Source: Chryseobacterium sp. G0201
GTDB taxonomy: Bacteria; Bacteroidota; Bacteroidia; Flavobacteriales; Weeksellaceae
NCBI RefSeq assembly: GCF_003815655.1
Contig: NZ_CP033917.1
Coordinates: forward strand, 434,001-498,000
Reading direction: 5' to 3'
DNA length: 64,000 bases
Program-made: the position numbers and the translations under genes
In this document: positions 37,900 to 46,138 of the stretch, piece after piece
Position numbering within the stretch: the first letter of the stretch is position 1
How the letters are laid out: each line of letters starts with the position of its first letter
Notes under the pieces: model-generated
Databases searched by the model: none
What the model saw: the letters and a program-made list of their open reading frames with translations, nothing else
Told to the model about the DNA's origin: nothing

Positions 37900-38943
37900 C
37901 TAATCATTAGTTACTAATTTATACCTTTTTTTAAGATATAAACTGGCTTTTACCAATAAAATTAAGACTGGAACTTCTACCAAAGGACCAATTACCCCGA
38001 CAAAAGCTTGAGCCGAATGTATCCCAAACACAGCGATACTAACCGCAATAGCCAATTCAAAATTATTTCCTGTTGCTGTAAAAGCAATTGAAACATTTTT
38101 GTCGTAAGGAACTTTCAAAGATTTATTGATAAAAAAGCTGATGAAAAACATCAATACAAAATAAATCATCAATGGAATAGCAACTTTTACAACATCCATT
38201 GGTAATTCTATTATTTGATCACCTTTTAAACTAAACATCAACACAATAGTAAATAGTAGCGCATACAAAGTAATTGGTGAAATTGCAGGAATAAATTTTC
38301 GGTTATACCACTCTCTCCCTTTTGATCTTGTGAGAAAATATCGAGTTAAAAAACCTGCTAAGAAAGGAATTCCTAAATAAATCAATACACTTTCCGTTAC
38401 ATCCCCTATCGAAACAGAAACATTAAAATTCCCCAATCCTAACTTTTGTGGAAGTATATTAATGAACAGCCAAACTAAAAAACTGTAAGATATGATTTGA
38501 AAAATACTATTCAAAGCAATCAACAGAGCTGCATATTCCCGGTTTCCTTTCGCCAAATCATTCCAAACAATAACCATCGCAATGCACCTTGCCAAGCCGA
38601 TAAGGATCAATCCTATCATAAAATCTGGCTCATTTTTAAGGAAAATAACTGCTAAGGAAAACATTAAAACAGGACCAACAATCCAGTTTAATATCAGCGA
38701 AATAGATATCACTTTTTTATCCTTAAAAACTTGTGGTAATAATGAATAATCTACTTTTGCCAATGGCGGATACATCATTAATATCAACCCAATGGCTAAA
38801 GGTATATTGGTTGTACCCGCAGAAAGTGAGTTGTTAATCTCAGAAATCGCAGGAAAAAAATACCCCAATCCTACTCCGATGAGCATTGCCAGAAAAATCC
38901 AAAGCGTTAAATATCTGTCCAGAAATTTTAATTCAGTTTTCAT
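37900..38943 (-). CDS. acr3: Arsenite efflux permease Acr3
   Basis: 347 aa, ten membrane segments. [24 protein letters not shown] at the start and the conserved Cys in [20 protein letters not shown] (the As(III)-interacting residue of Acr3), plus [20 protein letters not shown] near the end. It expels arsenite using the proton gradient. Last gene of the arsenic set; the 10 bases between the arsC stop and this start are part of a TTTA tetranucleotide repeat. Confidence 0.94.
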   Translation of the reverse strand: MKTELKFLDRYLTLWIFLAMLIGVGLGYFFPAISEINNSLSAGTTNIPLAIGLILMMYPPLAKVDYSLLPQVFKDKKVISISLILNWIVGPVLMFSLAVIFLKNEPDFMIGLILIGLARCIAMVIVWNDLAKGNREYAALLIALNSIFQIISYSFLVWLFINILPQKLGLGNFNVSVSIGDVTESVLIYLGIPFLAGFLTRYFLTRSKGREWYNRKFIPAISPITLYALLFTIVLMFSLKGDQIIELPMDVVKVAIPLMIYFVLMFFISFFINKSLKVPYDKNVSIAFTATGNNFELAIAVSIAVFGIHSAQAFVGVIGPLVEVPVLILLVKASLYLKKRYKLVTND

Positions 38944-38944
38944 T

Positions 38945-38967
38945 TTTATTTATTTATTTATTTATTT
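38945..38967. repeat. TTTA tetranucleotide repeat at the arsC/acr3 junction
   Basis: 5.75 copies of TTTA (23 bases). The arsC stop codon (38954-38956) lies within it and the acr3 start codon begins two bases beyond it. Confidence 0.9.
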
Positions 38968-39565
38968 TAGAGAAAACATAAAACATTTCCACCGCTATTT
39001 GTAAGCTTCTCTCTTGGTATATTTTAGTTTGCTCCATTGTGTTATCTGCTATTTTTGGATCATCAAATGTAATAGGAATACGTTTTTCAGCTCCCGGAAT
39101 AAAAGGACAACCGCCATCTGCTTGTGAACACGTCATAATAGCGGCAAAATCACTGACCGGATTAAAAATATCATCATATTTTTTAGAAAATCCAATAATT
39201 GGTAAAGCGTTTTCATCATATTTTATGGCATATATCGGATTTTCATTTTCACTTAATTTCCAACTTTCAAAACCTGCATTTGCCAAGGTTTCTATGATTT
39301 TAGGAAACAAAGCCGTTGTTTCTGTTCCTCCAGAATAGCAGTTTACACAAGGAATATTAAAATGTGCCGATGCCGTTTGTGCCCAAATTTGCGCCAAATG
39401 ACTTCTGCGCGAATTGTGAGTACAAATAAAATTGATGTTAATTGGCTTCTGATCTTTTACTTTTTGCTGTATAAAATCAATCAATGGCTGTAAGATGATT
39501 TTTCTTTCTTCATTGATTTCTTTAGTAAGAATTTCTTCTATAAATTCTGATAACTTAGCATTCAT
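38954..39565 (-). CDS. arsC: Arsenate reductase, low-molecular-weight phosphatase type
   Basis: 203 aa. The CX5R loop FICTHNSRRSHLAQ carries the catalytic Cys and Arg; the Asp of ITFDDP and a redox-type Cys pair in CSQADGGCPFIPG are present. It reduces arsenate to arsenite for Acr3. It is longer than the 130-aa classical thioredoxin-linked enzyme because of about 45 additional N-terminal residues, as in other Bacteroidetes. 17 bases after the DUF6428 gene. Confidence 0.88.
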   Translation of the reverse strand: MNAKLSEFIEEILTKEINEERKIILQPLIDFIQQKVKDQKPININFICTHNSRRSHLAQIWAQTASAHFNIPCVNCYSGGTETTALFPKIIETLANAGFESWKLSENENPIYAIKYDENALPIIGFSKKYDDIFNPVSDFAAIMTCSQADGGCPFIPGAEKRIPITFDDPKIADNTMEQTKIYQERSLQIAVEMFYVFSKINK

Positions 39566-39582
39566 ATCATTTATTTAAAAAA

Positions 39583-40056
39583 TTAACAACAGCCTGAATT
39601 GGGTGTACAACAAGAATCCTGATTATTTTTTAGTTCACTCAAATTTATTTTTTGCTTTTCCTGAGGAATTCCGCAAACTTCCTGAGCTAAACAAGCTGTT
39701 ACTTTATTTTTAAGGATAAAATTCTTTCCATTAAAATCAAGATCATATTTTCCGATGGTTGCATCTTGATATTCCACTTCGATCTCAAAATTTCCGATTC
39801 CTAATTTTTCTTCTGAAAGATTGATGATATGCAAAAGTTTTCCGGGCTTTAAACGATGTTCAAAATCATCGGCATCCCAAAGCTGAAAATTTACTCTTTC
39901 TTCTTTTCTTATGGTACCGCCGCAATCTATAAAGCTTTTGGTCGCCATTCCGATTTCTGTGACATGGAAATGTTCAGGGATAAACGTCCCGTTTTCCAAT
40001 TGAAATTCTACATTTTCTAATGATGGTAGAATATTTTTAATTTGTTCTAAAGTCAT
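39583..40056 (-). CDS. DUF6428-type arsenic-cluster protein with Cys-rich tail
   Basis: 157 aa, no signal peptide. The body (residues 1-125) resembles small proteins regularly found between arsR and arsC in Flavobacteriia. It contains TEIGMATKSFIDCGGTIRKEERVNFQLWDADDFEHRL. The C-terminus ends SCCTPNSGCC, four cysteines that could bind arsenite. Function unknown. A second ArsR operator-like palindrome is 26 bases upstream of the start. Confidence 0.7.
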   Translation of the reverse strand: MTLEQIKNILPSLENVEFQLENGTFIPEHFHVTEIGMATKSFIDCGGTIRKEERVNFQLWDADDFEHRLKPGKLLHIINLSEEKLGIGNFEIEVEYQDATIGKYDLDFNGKNFILKNKVTACLAQEVCGIPQEKQKINLSELKNNQDSCCTPNSGCC

Positions 40057-40081
40057 TTTTTTATATATTTTAAATTGTTAA

Positions 40082-40099
40082 ATTGCAATATTACGATAA
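40082..40099. promoter_or_regulatory. Second ArsR operator-like site
   Basis: GCAATATTACGATAA here is identical over 15 bases to the site before arsR (40459-40476), but its left half is degenerate. It lies between arsR and the DUF6428-arsC-acr3 genes, so these can have their own arsenic-responsive promoter. Confidence 0.6.
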
Positions 40100-40116
40100 A
40101 ATTGTTCAAAAAATTT

Positions 40117-40443
40117 TTAACAGCAGTTTTGCTTTTTTACAGTAGAAATAATATTCGAGAAATAAGTATTTAAAACTTCGAAAGCTTTATCATCAATACA
40201 GTAGCAAATCTTGTTTCCTTCAATATTACCTTTAATCAAACCTGCGTTTTTAAGTTCTTTCAAATGTTGAGAAACTGTTGGTTGAGCAAGTGGTAATTCG
40301 TTGACAATATCTCCACAGATACATTCATTTACTTTCAATAAATATTCTATAATAGCTATTCTCGCAGGATGTCCCAAAGCTTTTGCAATGGTCGCGATCT
40401 GGTTTTGTTGTTCAGTAAAAAAATCTGTTTTAGTAGCACCCAT
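40117..40443 (-). CDS. arsR: ArsR family arsenic-responsive repressor
   Basis: 108 aa winged-helix protein. HTH segment LPLAQPTVSQHLKELKNAGLIKG. The metal-binding C-x-C is in VNECICGDIV and the protein ends in KKQNCC, giving a possible third thiol. As(III) binding releases the DNA. Two matching palindromes flank the gene. A standard regulator of the acr3-arsC set. Confidence 0.93.
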   Translation of the reverse strand: MGATKTDFFTEQQNQIATIAKALGHPARIAIIEYLLKVNECICGDIVNELPLAQPTVSQHLKELKNAGLIKGNIEGNKICYCIDDKAFEVLNTYFSNIISTVKKQNCC

Positions 40444-40458
40444 TTTATGGTTATTTTA

Positions 40459-40476
40459 TATCGCAATATTACGATA
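40459..40476. promoter_or_regulatory. ArsR operator upstream of arsR
   Basis: 18-base imperfect palindrome TATCGCAATATTACGATA (only positions 6 and 13 break symmetry), 15 bases before the arsR start. A copy of its core occurs at 40085-40099. Confidence 0.65.
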
Positions 40477-40512
40477 ATAAATAAAACCGGCAAATATTTT
40501 TCGATCTTTTAA

Positions 40513-40544
40513 CAAAAAAATCCTTGCTGAATTTACAACAAGGA
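40513..40544 (-). terminator. Terminator of the flavoprotein gene
   Basis: TCCTTGCTG (40521-40529) and CAACAAGGA (40536-40544) pair with one mismatch and a 6-base loop, followed by a run of T on the minus strand; 20 bases after the stop. Confidence 0.75.
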
Positions 40545-40563
40545 CTCAAAAAATATAATATAA

Positions 40564-41463
40564 TTAAAACTGTTCATCCACCAATTCTTTATTCACCATC
40601 GCTCCGGCAAAATTCCCTTGAGCAATTGCATTTGAAACGGAACGCATCATTGTAACGTTATCTCCGCAGGCATAAACTCCGTAAATATTTGTTTTTTGAA
40701 AAGGATCAACTTTAATAAATCCTTGTTCTGTTATTTCACAGCCAAGATCATCTGATACATTTATATTCTGCTGAAATGGAATTTTTGCATACAACGCTTT
40801 CAGCAAAAATTCTTCTCCGTTCTTGAAAGTTAATTTTTGAATTTGTCCGTCTTCATGAGTTATTTCTTCAATTTCATTTTCATTAACGTTGATGCTTTTA
40901 TCTTTTAATTTTTGAGTTTGCTCTTCACTTAAACTTGATTTTCCGTTGGTAAATAATGTTAAGTCTTTTGTCCAGTTCAATATCATTTTTGAAAATTCAA
41001 AAGCTATATCTCCGTTGGCAAAAATTCCGGTAGTTTCATTTTTAACTTCATATCCATGACAATACGGGCAATGCAAAACAGAAATTCCCCAACATTCACT
41101 AAATCCAGGAATATTAGGTTTAATATCTTGAATTCCGCTTGCGATAATCAGTTTTTTAGCATTAAATATTTCACCTTTTTTAGTTTCAACTTCAAATCCA
41201 TCATTTAGTGTAGCAGTTTTCACCACTACTCCATCATGAAATTTTACTGTATCATATTTCTCGACTTGTTCTCTCGCAATCGTGCTTATTTCTTTTGGAG
41301 GTCTCCCGTCCTGAGTCAGAAAATTATGAGAATGCGGCGTTTGTCTGTTACAAGGTTTTCCACTATCGATAATTAAAACATTTCTCAAAGATCTTCCTAA
41401 AGCCATCCCCGCCGAAAGTCCGGCATAGCTTCCTCCTATAATGATGACATCAAAGTTTTTCAT
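40564..41463 (-). CDS. Thioredoxin-reductase-like NAD(P)/FAD flavoprotein
   Basis: 299 aa from the ATG of MKNFDVIIIGGSYAGLSAG. An upstream in-frame start would add a QQATSNK repeat peptide and is rejected. FAD loop GGSYAGLSAG at 9-18, redox motif CPYCHG near residue 128 (TrxR normally has CAxC), and YGVYACGDN near the C-terminus. The nucleotide loop reads GIFANGD. It may reduce a thioredoxin-like partner or act as a disulfide/thiol oxidoreductase. Divergent from a Fur-family gene; its whole leader is a heptamer tandem repeat. Confidence 0.88.
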   Translation of the reverse strand: MKNFDVIIIGGSYAGLSAGMALGRSLRNVLIIDSGKPCNRQTPHSHNFLTQDGRPPKEISTIAREQVEKYDTVKFHDGVVVKTATLNDGFEVETKKGEIFNAKKLIIASGIQDIKPNIPGFSECWGISVLHCPYCHGYEVKNETTGIFANGDIAFEFSKMILNWTKDLTLFTNGKSSLSEEQTQKLKDKSINVNENEIEEITHEDGQIQKLTFKNGEEFLLKALYAKIPFQQNINVSDDLGCEITEQGFIKVDPFQKTNIYGVYACGDNVTMMRSVSNAIAQGNFAGAMVNKELVDEQF

Positions 41464-41464
41464 A

Positions 41465-41552
41465 TTGCTTGTTGCTTGTTGCTTGTTGCTTGTTGCTTGT
41501 TGCTTGTTGCTTGTTGCTTGTTGCTTGTTGCTTGTTGCTTGTTGCTTGTTGC
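41465..41552. repeat. Heptanucleotide tandem repeat (TTGCTTG), 12.6 copies
   Basis: 88 bases of perfect 7-base repeat, ending two bases before the start codon of the flavoprotein. On the coding strand the unit is CAAGCAA. A -7 promoter element TACATTTG (41552-41559) touches its far end, so the array is the mRNA leader. Confidence 0.97.
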
Positions 41553-41559
41553 AAATGTA
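41552..41559 (-). promoter_or_regulatory. Promoter -7 element of the flavoprotein gene
   Basis: TACATTTG on the minus strand (TAnnTTTG), at the outer border of the heptamer array. No TTG at the ideal -33 distance; one lies 22 bases upstream. Confidence 0.5.
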
Positions 41560-41576
41560 AAACAAATTTTCATTAA

Positions 41577-41591
41577 TGCGACAAAATCGCA
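41577..41591. promoter_or_regulatory. Probable Fur-family operator
   Basis: Palindrome TGCGA-CAAAA-TCGCA between the divergent flavoprotein and Fur genes, just upstream of the Fur-gene -7 element and of the flavoprotein -7 element, placed to control both. Confidence 0.45.
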
Positions 41592-41602
41592 ATAATATTT
41601 TA

Positions 41603-41610
41603 TATATTTG
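41603..41610 (+). promoter_or_regulatory. Promoter -7 element of the Fur-family gene
   Basis: TATATTTG ends only 4 bases before the ATG at 41614, which implies a leaderless or nearly leaderless mRNA. Confidence 0.5.
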
Positions 41611-41613
41611 TAT

Positions 41614-41988
41614 ATGCTTAAGAGAAATACAAAAACAAAACAGCTGATCTTGGATTCTATAAAGAATTCAAAATCAGCGGTTAGTCAGGATATTTTATTA
41701 AAAGAATTAGGAGATGAAGTAGATAGAGCTACTATTTACAGAGTGCTAAACAGCTTCTGTGACGACGGAATTGTGCATAAAATTTTAAGCGATGACGGGA
41801 AATATTATTTTGCTTTCTGTGTCAACTGTTCTGAAAAAGCACATCAACATAATCACTTTCATTTCAGATGTTTAAGCTGTGGAAAAATTGAATGTATTCC
41901 CAATGAGATTGAGGTGAAATTACCGGCTGGTTATCAATCTGTCAACTTTAACGGATTTATTTCAGGGTATTGCGCGAATTGTTCTTAA
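41614..41988 (+). CDS. Fur family transcriptional regulator
   Basis: 124 aa from the ATG of MLKRNTKTKQL. Winged helix with SAVSQDILLKELGDEVDRATIYRVLNSF, then the dimerisation/metal domain with HQHNHFHFRC, two CxxC zinc pairs (CLSCGKIEC... and GYCANCS). The subtype (Fur, Zur, PerR) cannot be decided; it lacks the long N-terminus of Fur. It probably controls itself and the divergent flavoprotein. Confidence 0.9.
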   Translation: MLKRNTKTKQLILDSIKNSKSAVSQDILLKELGDEVDRATIYRVLNSFCDDGIVHKILSDDGKYYFAFCVNCSEKAHQHNHFHFRCLSCGKIECIPNEIEVKLPAGYQSVNFNGFISGYCANCS

Positions 41989-42028
41989 TTAACTGTTTTA
42001 AACAACTTTATCATTTTCCTTTTCTTAG

Positions 42029-42067
42029 TTGAGATTCTTCATTCCGCTACACTCCATTCTGAATGAC
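42029..42067. repeat. Interspersed flavobacterial repeat with TCATTC/GAATGA ends
   Basis: The sequence around ATTCCGCTACACTCC is framed by TCATTC (42039-42044) and GAATGA (42061-42066). I recognise this as an interspersed intergenic element common in Chryseobacterium-type genomes. It lies after the Fur gene. Confidence 0.6.
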
Positions 42068-42120
42068 AAAAACACTGTAAAATTTGCTCTTCAATTGAAA
42101 ATTTCATGTGAGTTTTAAAC

Positions 42121-42147
42121 AAAAAAAATCCCGAAAAAATTTCGGGA
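42121..42147 (-). terminator. Terminator of the efflux operon
   Basis: TCCCGAAA (42129-42136) and TTTCGGGA (42140-42147) with a 3-base loop, then eight U on the minus strand, about 30 bases after the HlyD gene stop. Confidence 0.85.
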
Positions 42148-42175
42148 CTTCAGATAAAAGTATCTAGTTAGTTTA

Positions 42176-43375
42176 TTATTTTTTGTCTTTCTTTTCTTTA
42201 AGCTCTTCCTTGTCTTTGTCAGACGGATTCCAAACTTTCACTTCAGAATTTTTATCAATTCCTGAAAGAACCTGAACGTTGATTCCATCACTAGCTCCCA
42301 ACTTTACATACACTTTTTTAAATGAACCGTTAGCTTGTTTTACCTCAACAAAAGGAACGTCTTTACCATTTTTCTTTTCATATTGAATTAAAGATTCATC
42401 CAACAATAAAGCATTTTTCTGAGAACTTAGAACAATCTCTCCGTTGGCAGAGAAACCTGCTCTGATGTAATCATTATTTGGGTTTGTAACATCGCCTTCA
42501 ACAGGGAATTTTATCGTTCCGTTGGTATCTTTCCCTTTTGGAGCGATCATCGTCAGCTTTCCGGGGAATGTTTTATTCTGTAAAGCACCAATTACGATTT
42601 TCATATCCATTCCTTGCTTTAATTTTCCAGCCTGAGCTTCATCAATTTCACCTTGAAAAATCAGTGAATTAAGATCTGCAATAGAACAAATCGTTGTCCC
42701 GGCGTTGAATGAGTTGGCTTCAATTACCTGACTTCCCACTTTCACAGGAACTTCAAGAACTGTTCCCGCAGCTTTAGAACGAATCTGAGTCGTTGCAAAA
42801 CCCTGTAATTCCGGAGTAGCACCTGTTTTTACAATCTGTAATCTCTTCTGAGCCGTCACCAATTGCTGGTTAGCATTTTTAAGATTCTGCTGTTGCGTAT
42901 ATAATTGCTGTTGAGAATTAAGATATTCCTGCTTAGAAATAACGCCTTGCTTATACAATCTCTCTTGCATTGCAAACTGCTTTTGCATGTTATCAACATT
43001 CATTTTAGAGTTACTGATCTGAAGTTGAGAATTTTGAACTTCCTGCTGTGCATTGTTCACATCACTAACGCTAGGAATAATTCTTACCGTTGCGATAAGC
43101 TGACCTGCAGTTACTCTATCTCCTTCATCCACTAAAATTTTGTCGATGATCCCTGCAATATTCGGTTTGATCTCAATTTCTTCTTTCGGAACAATTTTCC
43201 CTGTTGCCATCACTTTATCATCCATATTCTGGATGGTAGGTTTACGCGTAAGGAAAGCCTCACTTTCTTTAGAATTGGACTTTACAAGGTAACCAATCCC
43301 TGAGAATAATGCCACTGCAAATAAAAGCCCCAAGAATATATAAATGGCTTTTTTCCAAGTGAATTTCTTTTTCAT
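42176..43375 (-). CDS. HlyD/MacA-type periplasmic adaptor of an ABC efflux system
   Basis: 399 aa. N-terminal membrane anchor (about 8-28). Barrel-sandwich halves IKPNIAGIIDKILVDEGDRVTAGQLIATV and TTQIRSKAAGTVLEVPVKVGSQV flank a coiled-coil hairpin (about 105-180, rich in Gln and Leu). A beta-barrel and membrane-proximal domain follow; the C-terminus is highly charged. It would link the permeases to a TolC-like outer membrane factor, which is not encoded here. Last gene of the operon. Confidence 0.9.
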   Translation of the reverse strand: MKKKFTWKKAIYIFLGLLFAVALFSGIGYLVKSNSKESEAFLTRKPTIQNMDDKVMATGKIVPKEEIEIKPNIAGIIDKILVDEGDRVTAGQLIATVRIIPSVSDVNNAQQEVQNSQLQISNSKMNVDNMQKQFAMQERLYKQGVISKQEYLNSQQQLYTQQQNLKNANQQLVTAQKRLQIVKTGATPELQGFATTQIRSKAAGTVLEVPVKVGSQVIEANSFNAGTTICSIADLNSLIFQGEIDEAQAGKLKQGMDMKIVIGALQNKTFPGKLTMIAPKGKDTNGTIKFPVEGDVTNPNNDYIRAGFSANGEIVLSSQKNALLLDESLIQYEKKNGKDVPFVEVKQANGSFKKVYVKLGASDGINVQVLSGIDKNSEVKVWNPSDKDKEELKEKKDKK

Positions 43376-43485
43376 ATATCTAGTTTATTTTTTAATATTG
43401 AATAGTTTTTATTTATTAAAAGCTTACATGATTTAAAAATTATAGTCTGAAAAATTCATGGCTCATAATTTTTAAGTCAAAACTT

Positions 43486-44757
43486 TTACTCTGATCTTAA
43501 TGCTTCAATTGGTCTGATTTTCACAGCTCTCTGTGCCGGAATCATCCCGATAATTAATCCTAAAATTACCATTACCGCCATTGCTCCAAATACGTTTCCG
43601 TAGTTTACTGTCGGGTTATAGAATGGAAATTCATCCTGTCCCTGAGTCGCCATATTCAGAATGATTAAAACAAAAATTCCGAAAATAAACCCGAGTAATC
43701 CAGAGGACAGCGTTATAACAACACTTTCAAGCAAAATTTGATTTCTAACTTCCGAAGGTTTTGCTCCTAATGCTCTTCTGATCCCAATTTCTTTTGTTCT
43801 TTCTTTTACTGTAATTAATAGGATGTTTGAAATAGCAATTACACCAGCAAGAATGGTTAATGAACCTACAATTATGGTTAACAACTGCATTCCGGTTAAG
43901 AAACCTGTCAGTTTTTTAAACTCTTTTCCAAGGTTAAAACTTCCAAAAGCGTTTGTATCTTCCGGTGAAACTTTATTTTTAGCCTTTAAAGCCAGCTTTA
44001 CCTGTTCTTCCACCTCATTTACATTGGCGTTAGGTTTACTAACAATCGCAAACATATCGATGTTATCTCCCGCATTGTACATTTTTGTGTAGGTAGAAAG
44101 AGGAATAAAAACGGTTTGGTCATTTTCAAACCCACCTCCTTTTTTCACTCGGAAAACTCCAATTACATTAAAGAAAATCCCTTTAACATTGATAGATTTC
44201 CCAATCGGGTTTTCATTCTTTTTAGAATCGAAAAAGTTCTTGTAAACTTCTTCTCCAATTACTACTACATTTTTATTTCCTGAAACGTCTGCGTCATTAA
44301 TATATCTTCCAAAAATCAGTTTTTTCTCAGATATTTTATTTCCTATCGGATAATCTCCTGTAAGAGAATAGGTTGCATTTTTTCCGTTTCTGGACATTGA
44401 TTCTCCCGGAGTTCCCGTAAAACTTCCTCTTGCATTTTGTGGAGAGATATAATCAATTTCCGAGATTTTATTTTTAAGCATCTGAATATCCGGAAGATTA
44501 AGATGTACCTGTCTTCCTTTCGGGAAACCTTCATAAGGAATATTCGTGTTTTGTGCCCAAAGGAAAATAGAATTCGTCGCAAATCCTGAGAACACTTTAT
44601 CAAAACCGTTCTCCATTCCTTTCGCTGCTCCCAACAGACTCACGTATAAAAACATGCCCCATCCCACTCCGATCATGGTAAGGAATGTTCGAAGCTTATT
44701 ATTCTTCAATGAATAATAAATTTCCTGCCAGGTATCCTTTTTAAATAAGATGTTCAC
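43486..44757 (-). CDS. MacB-like ABC transporter permease (FtsX domain)
   Basis: 423 aa. N-terminal helix (NKLRTFLTMIGVGWGMFLYVSLLGAAKGM), a periplasmic MacB core domain, and three C-terminal helices with TVKERTKEIGIRRALGAKPSEVRNQILLESVVI, the coupling motif, ending MIPAQRAVKIRPIEALRSE. It lacks a nucleotide-binding domain, which is the separate gene at 46167-46856. MacB-type systems use mechanical force to move substrates from the periplasm. Paired with the paralogue at 44832-46106. Confidence 0.92.
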   Translation of the reverse strand: MNILFKKDTWQEIYYSLKNNKLRTFLTMIGVGWGMFLYVSLLGAAKGMENGFDKVFSGFATNSIFLWAQNTNIPYEGFPKGRQVHLNLPDIQMLKNKISEIDYISPQNARGSFTGTPGESMSRNGKNATYSLTGDYPIGNKISEKKLIFGRYINDADVSGNKNVVVIGEEVYKNFFDSKKNENPIGKSINVKGIFFNVIGVFRVKKGGGFENDQTVFIPLSTYTKMYNAGDNIDMFAIVSKPNANVNEVEEQVKLALKAKNKVSPEDTNAFGSFNLGKEFKKLTGFLTGMQLLTIIVGSLTILAGVIAISNILLITVKERTKEIGIRRALGAKPSEVRNQILLESVVITLSSGLLGFIFGIFVLIILNMATQGQDEFPFYNPTVNYGNVFGAMAVMVILGLIIGMIPAQRAVKIRPIEALRSE

Positions 44758-44764
44758 TTTTATT

Positions 44765-44799
44765 AATTATGAGTTATAAATTATAAATGATGAATGATT
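44765..44799. repeat. Degenerate heptamer repeat, five units
   Basis: Units AATTATG, AGTTATA, AATTATA, AATGATG, AATGATT in phase, in the gap between the two permease genes. Confidence 0.75.
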
Positions 44800-44831
44800 T
44801 TAATTCAATTACAAATCATCAATTTTTCAAA

Positions 44832-46106
44832 TTATTCTGTTCTTAATGCTTCAATAGGTCGGATTCTCGAGGCTCTGTACGCCGGAACAAATCCAGCAAT
44901 TAATCCTGAAAAAACAAGAGCAATAAATGCCATTATGATCGTTCCCCAACCTACGCTCGGGCTTTTTATGAAATATTCTTCAAGACTATCACCAATAAGA
45001 TGTAAAGCCAAAACTCCTACTCCAACTCCTACAAAACCTGAAACTACGGTTATTACAACACTTTCCTGAACGATCAAAGCAACAATACTTCTGGGTTTTG
45101 CACCAATCGCTTTTCTTACTCCGATTTCTTTGGTTCTTTCTTTTACGATGTAAACCATGATGTTACTGATTCCAATAATTCCTGCCAGCAAAGTTCCCAA
45201 TCCGATAAATGTTACAATAGCGGTAATTACTGCCATGAAAGTAAATGTATCACTCATGTTCTTCGCATTATTCCGTACGCGAACTCCATTTTCGTCATCC
45301 GGGGAAACATTTTTTCTAGCTTTTAATCTATCTTGTAGCTCATCACCATATTTTATAGCTTCCTGAGGAGATAATTTGTCATTATAGGCAATAAATACAG
45401 TACTCACGGTATCTGAGCCCTTTTTCATTTGTTGCAGTGTAGTGATGGGAACCGAAATATGTCTTTCATCCCAGTCACCTCCGTCATCAGAGAATACTCC
45501 GATCACTTTAAACATGGTTCCATTGATATCCAAATCTTTTCCTACAGGGCTTCCATTTTTAATCAAATCCCTTTGAACCATTCTACCGATTACCGCTACA
45601 TTTTGTTTTCTGGCTAAATCTGCAGAATTAAGATAACGGCCTTCAAGCATTTTACGGTTTTCGATATATTTTTCTTCGGCATCTGTTCCGTTCACTTGGT
45701 AAGTTCCACTCTCTTTACCATATTTCACCAATAAACTTGATTGATATCTTGGAGTAGCTTCTCCTACTTTTTCTTTATCAGAATTAACAAGAAAATCATA
45801 GTCATCATTGTTCATCGTCACCGTTCTATCCGACTGCAGACCTTTATAAGCAATAGTCGTTTTCCCTGTAAAAATAGTAATCAGATTTTGAGCATCTCTC
45901 GCAAAACCCTCTGTAAAGGCATTTTGCAATCCTGTACCAATTCCGAAAAGAACTATGAAGATAAATAATCCCAAAGCCACCGTAAATCCCGAAAGCACCG
46001 TCCGCAATACATTACTGCGAATAGAACTGAATATTTCCTGCCAACGATCTAAGTCGAACATATATTTTTGGTTTGAAGCGGGAAGATTGAAGTTTGAAGT
46101 TTTCAA
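44832..46106 (-). CDS. MacB-like ABC transporter permease (FtsX domain), second paralogue
   Basis: 424 aa with the same architecture as its neighbour: N-terminal helix RSNVLRTVLSGFTVALGLFIFIVLFGIGTGL, periplasmic core, and IVKERTKEIGVRKAIGAKPRSIVALIVQESVVI before the last helices, ending FVPAYRASRIRPIEALRTE. The two permeases probably form a heterodimer with the ATPase. Upstream of it, between this gene and the ATPase gene, are two heptamer-repeat arrays in inverted orientation. Confidence 0.92.
   Translation of the reverse strand: MKTSNFNLPASNQKYMFDLDRWQEIFSSIRSNVLRTVLSGFTVALGLFIFIVLFGIGTGLQNAFTEGFARDAQNLITIFTGKTTIAYKGLQSDRTVTMNNDDYDFLVNSDKEKVGEATPRYQSSLLVKYGKESGTYQVNGTDAEEKYIENRKMLEGRYLNSADLARKQNVAVIGRMVQRDLIKNGSPVGKDLDINGTMFKVIGVFSDDGGDWDERHISVPITTLQQMKKGSDTVSTVFIAYNDKLSPQEAIKYGDELQDRLKARKNVSPDDENGVRVRNNAKNMSDTFTFMAVITAIVTFIGLGTLLAGIIGISNIMVYIVKERTKEIGVRKAIGAKPRSIVALIVQESVVITVVSGFVGVGVGVLALHLIGDSLEEYFIKSPSVGWGTIIMAFIALVFSGLIAGFVPAYRASRIRPIEALRTE
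46072..46099 (+). repeat. Heptamer repeat NNNGAAG, four units
   Basis: Units TTTGAAG, CGGGAAG, ATTGAAG, TTTGAAG. It overlaps the first codons of the permease gene at 44832-46106 (minus strand, start at 46106) and faces the matching array at 46139-46166 in opposite orientation. Confidence 0.75.
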
Positions 46107-46138
46107 ACTTACCGCATATTTTTTACTTAATTTTTAGA

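Noticed and set aside
41465..41552. CRISPR array
   Set aside because: The repeat is a continuous 7-base tandem repeat with no spacers.
41464..41592. Upstream start for the flavoprotein giving an N-terminal QQATSNK repeat peptide
   Set aside because: The promoter element touches the outer border of the array, so transcription should begin inside the repeat, and the FAD loop stands at the usual distance from the inner ATG.
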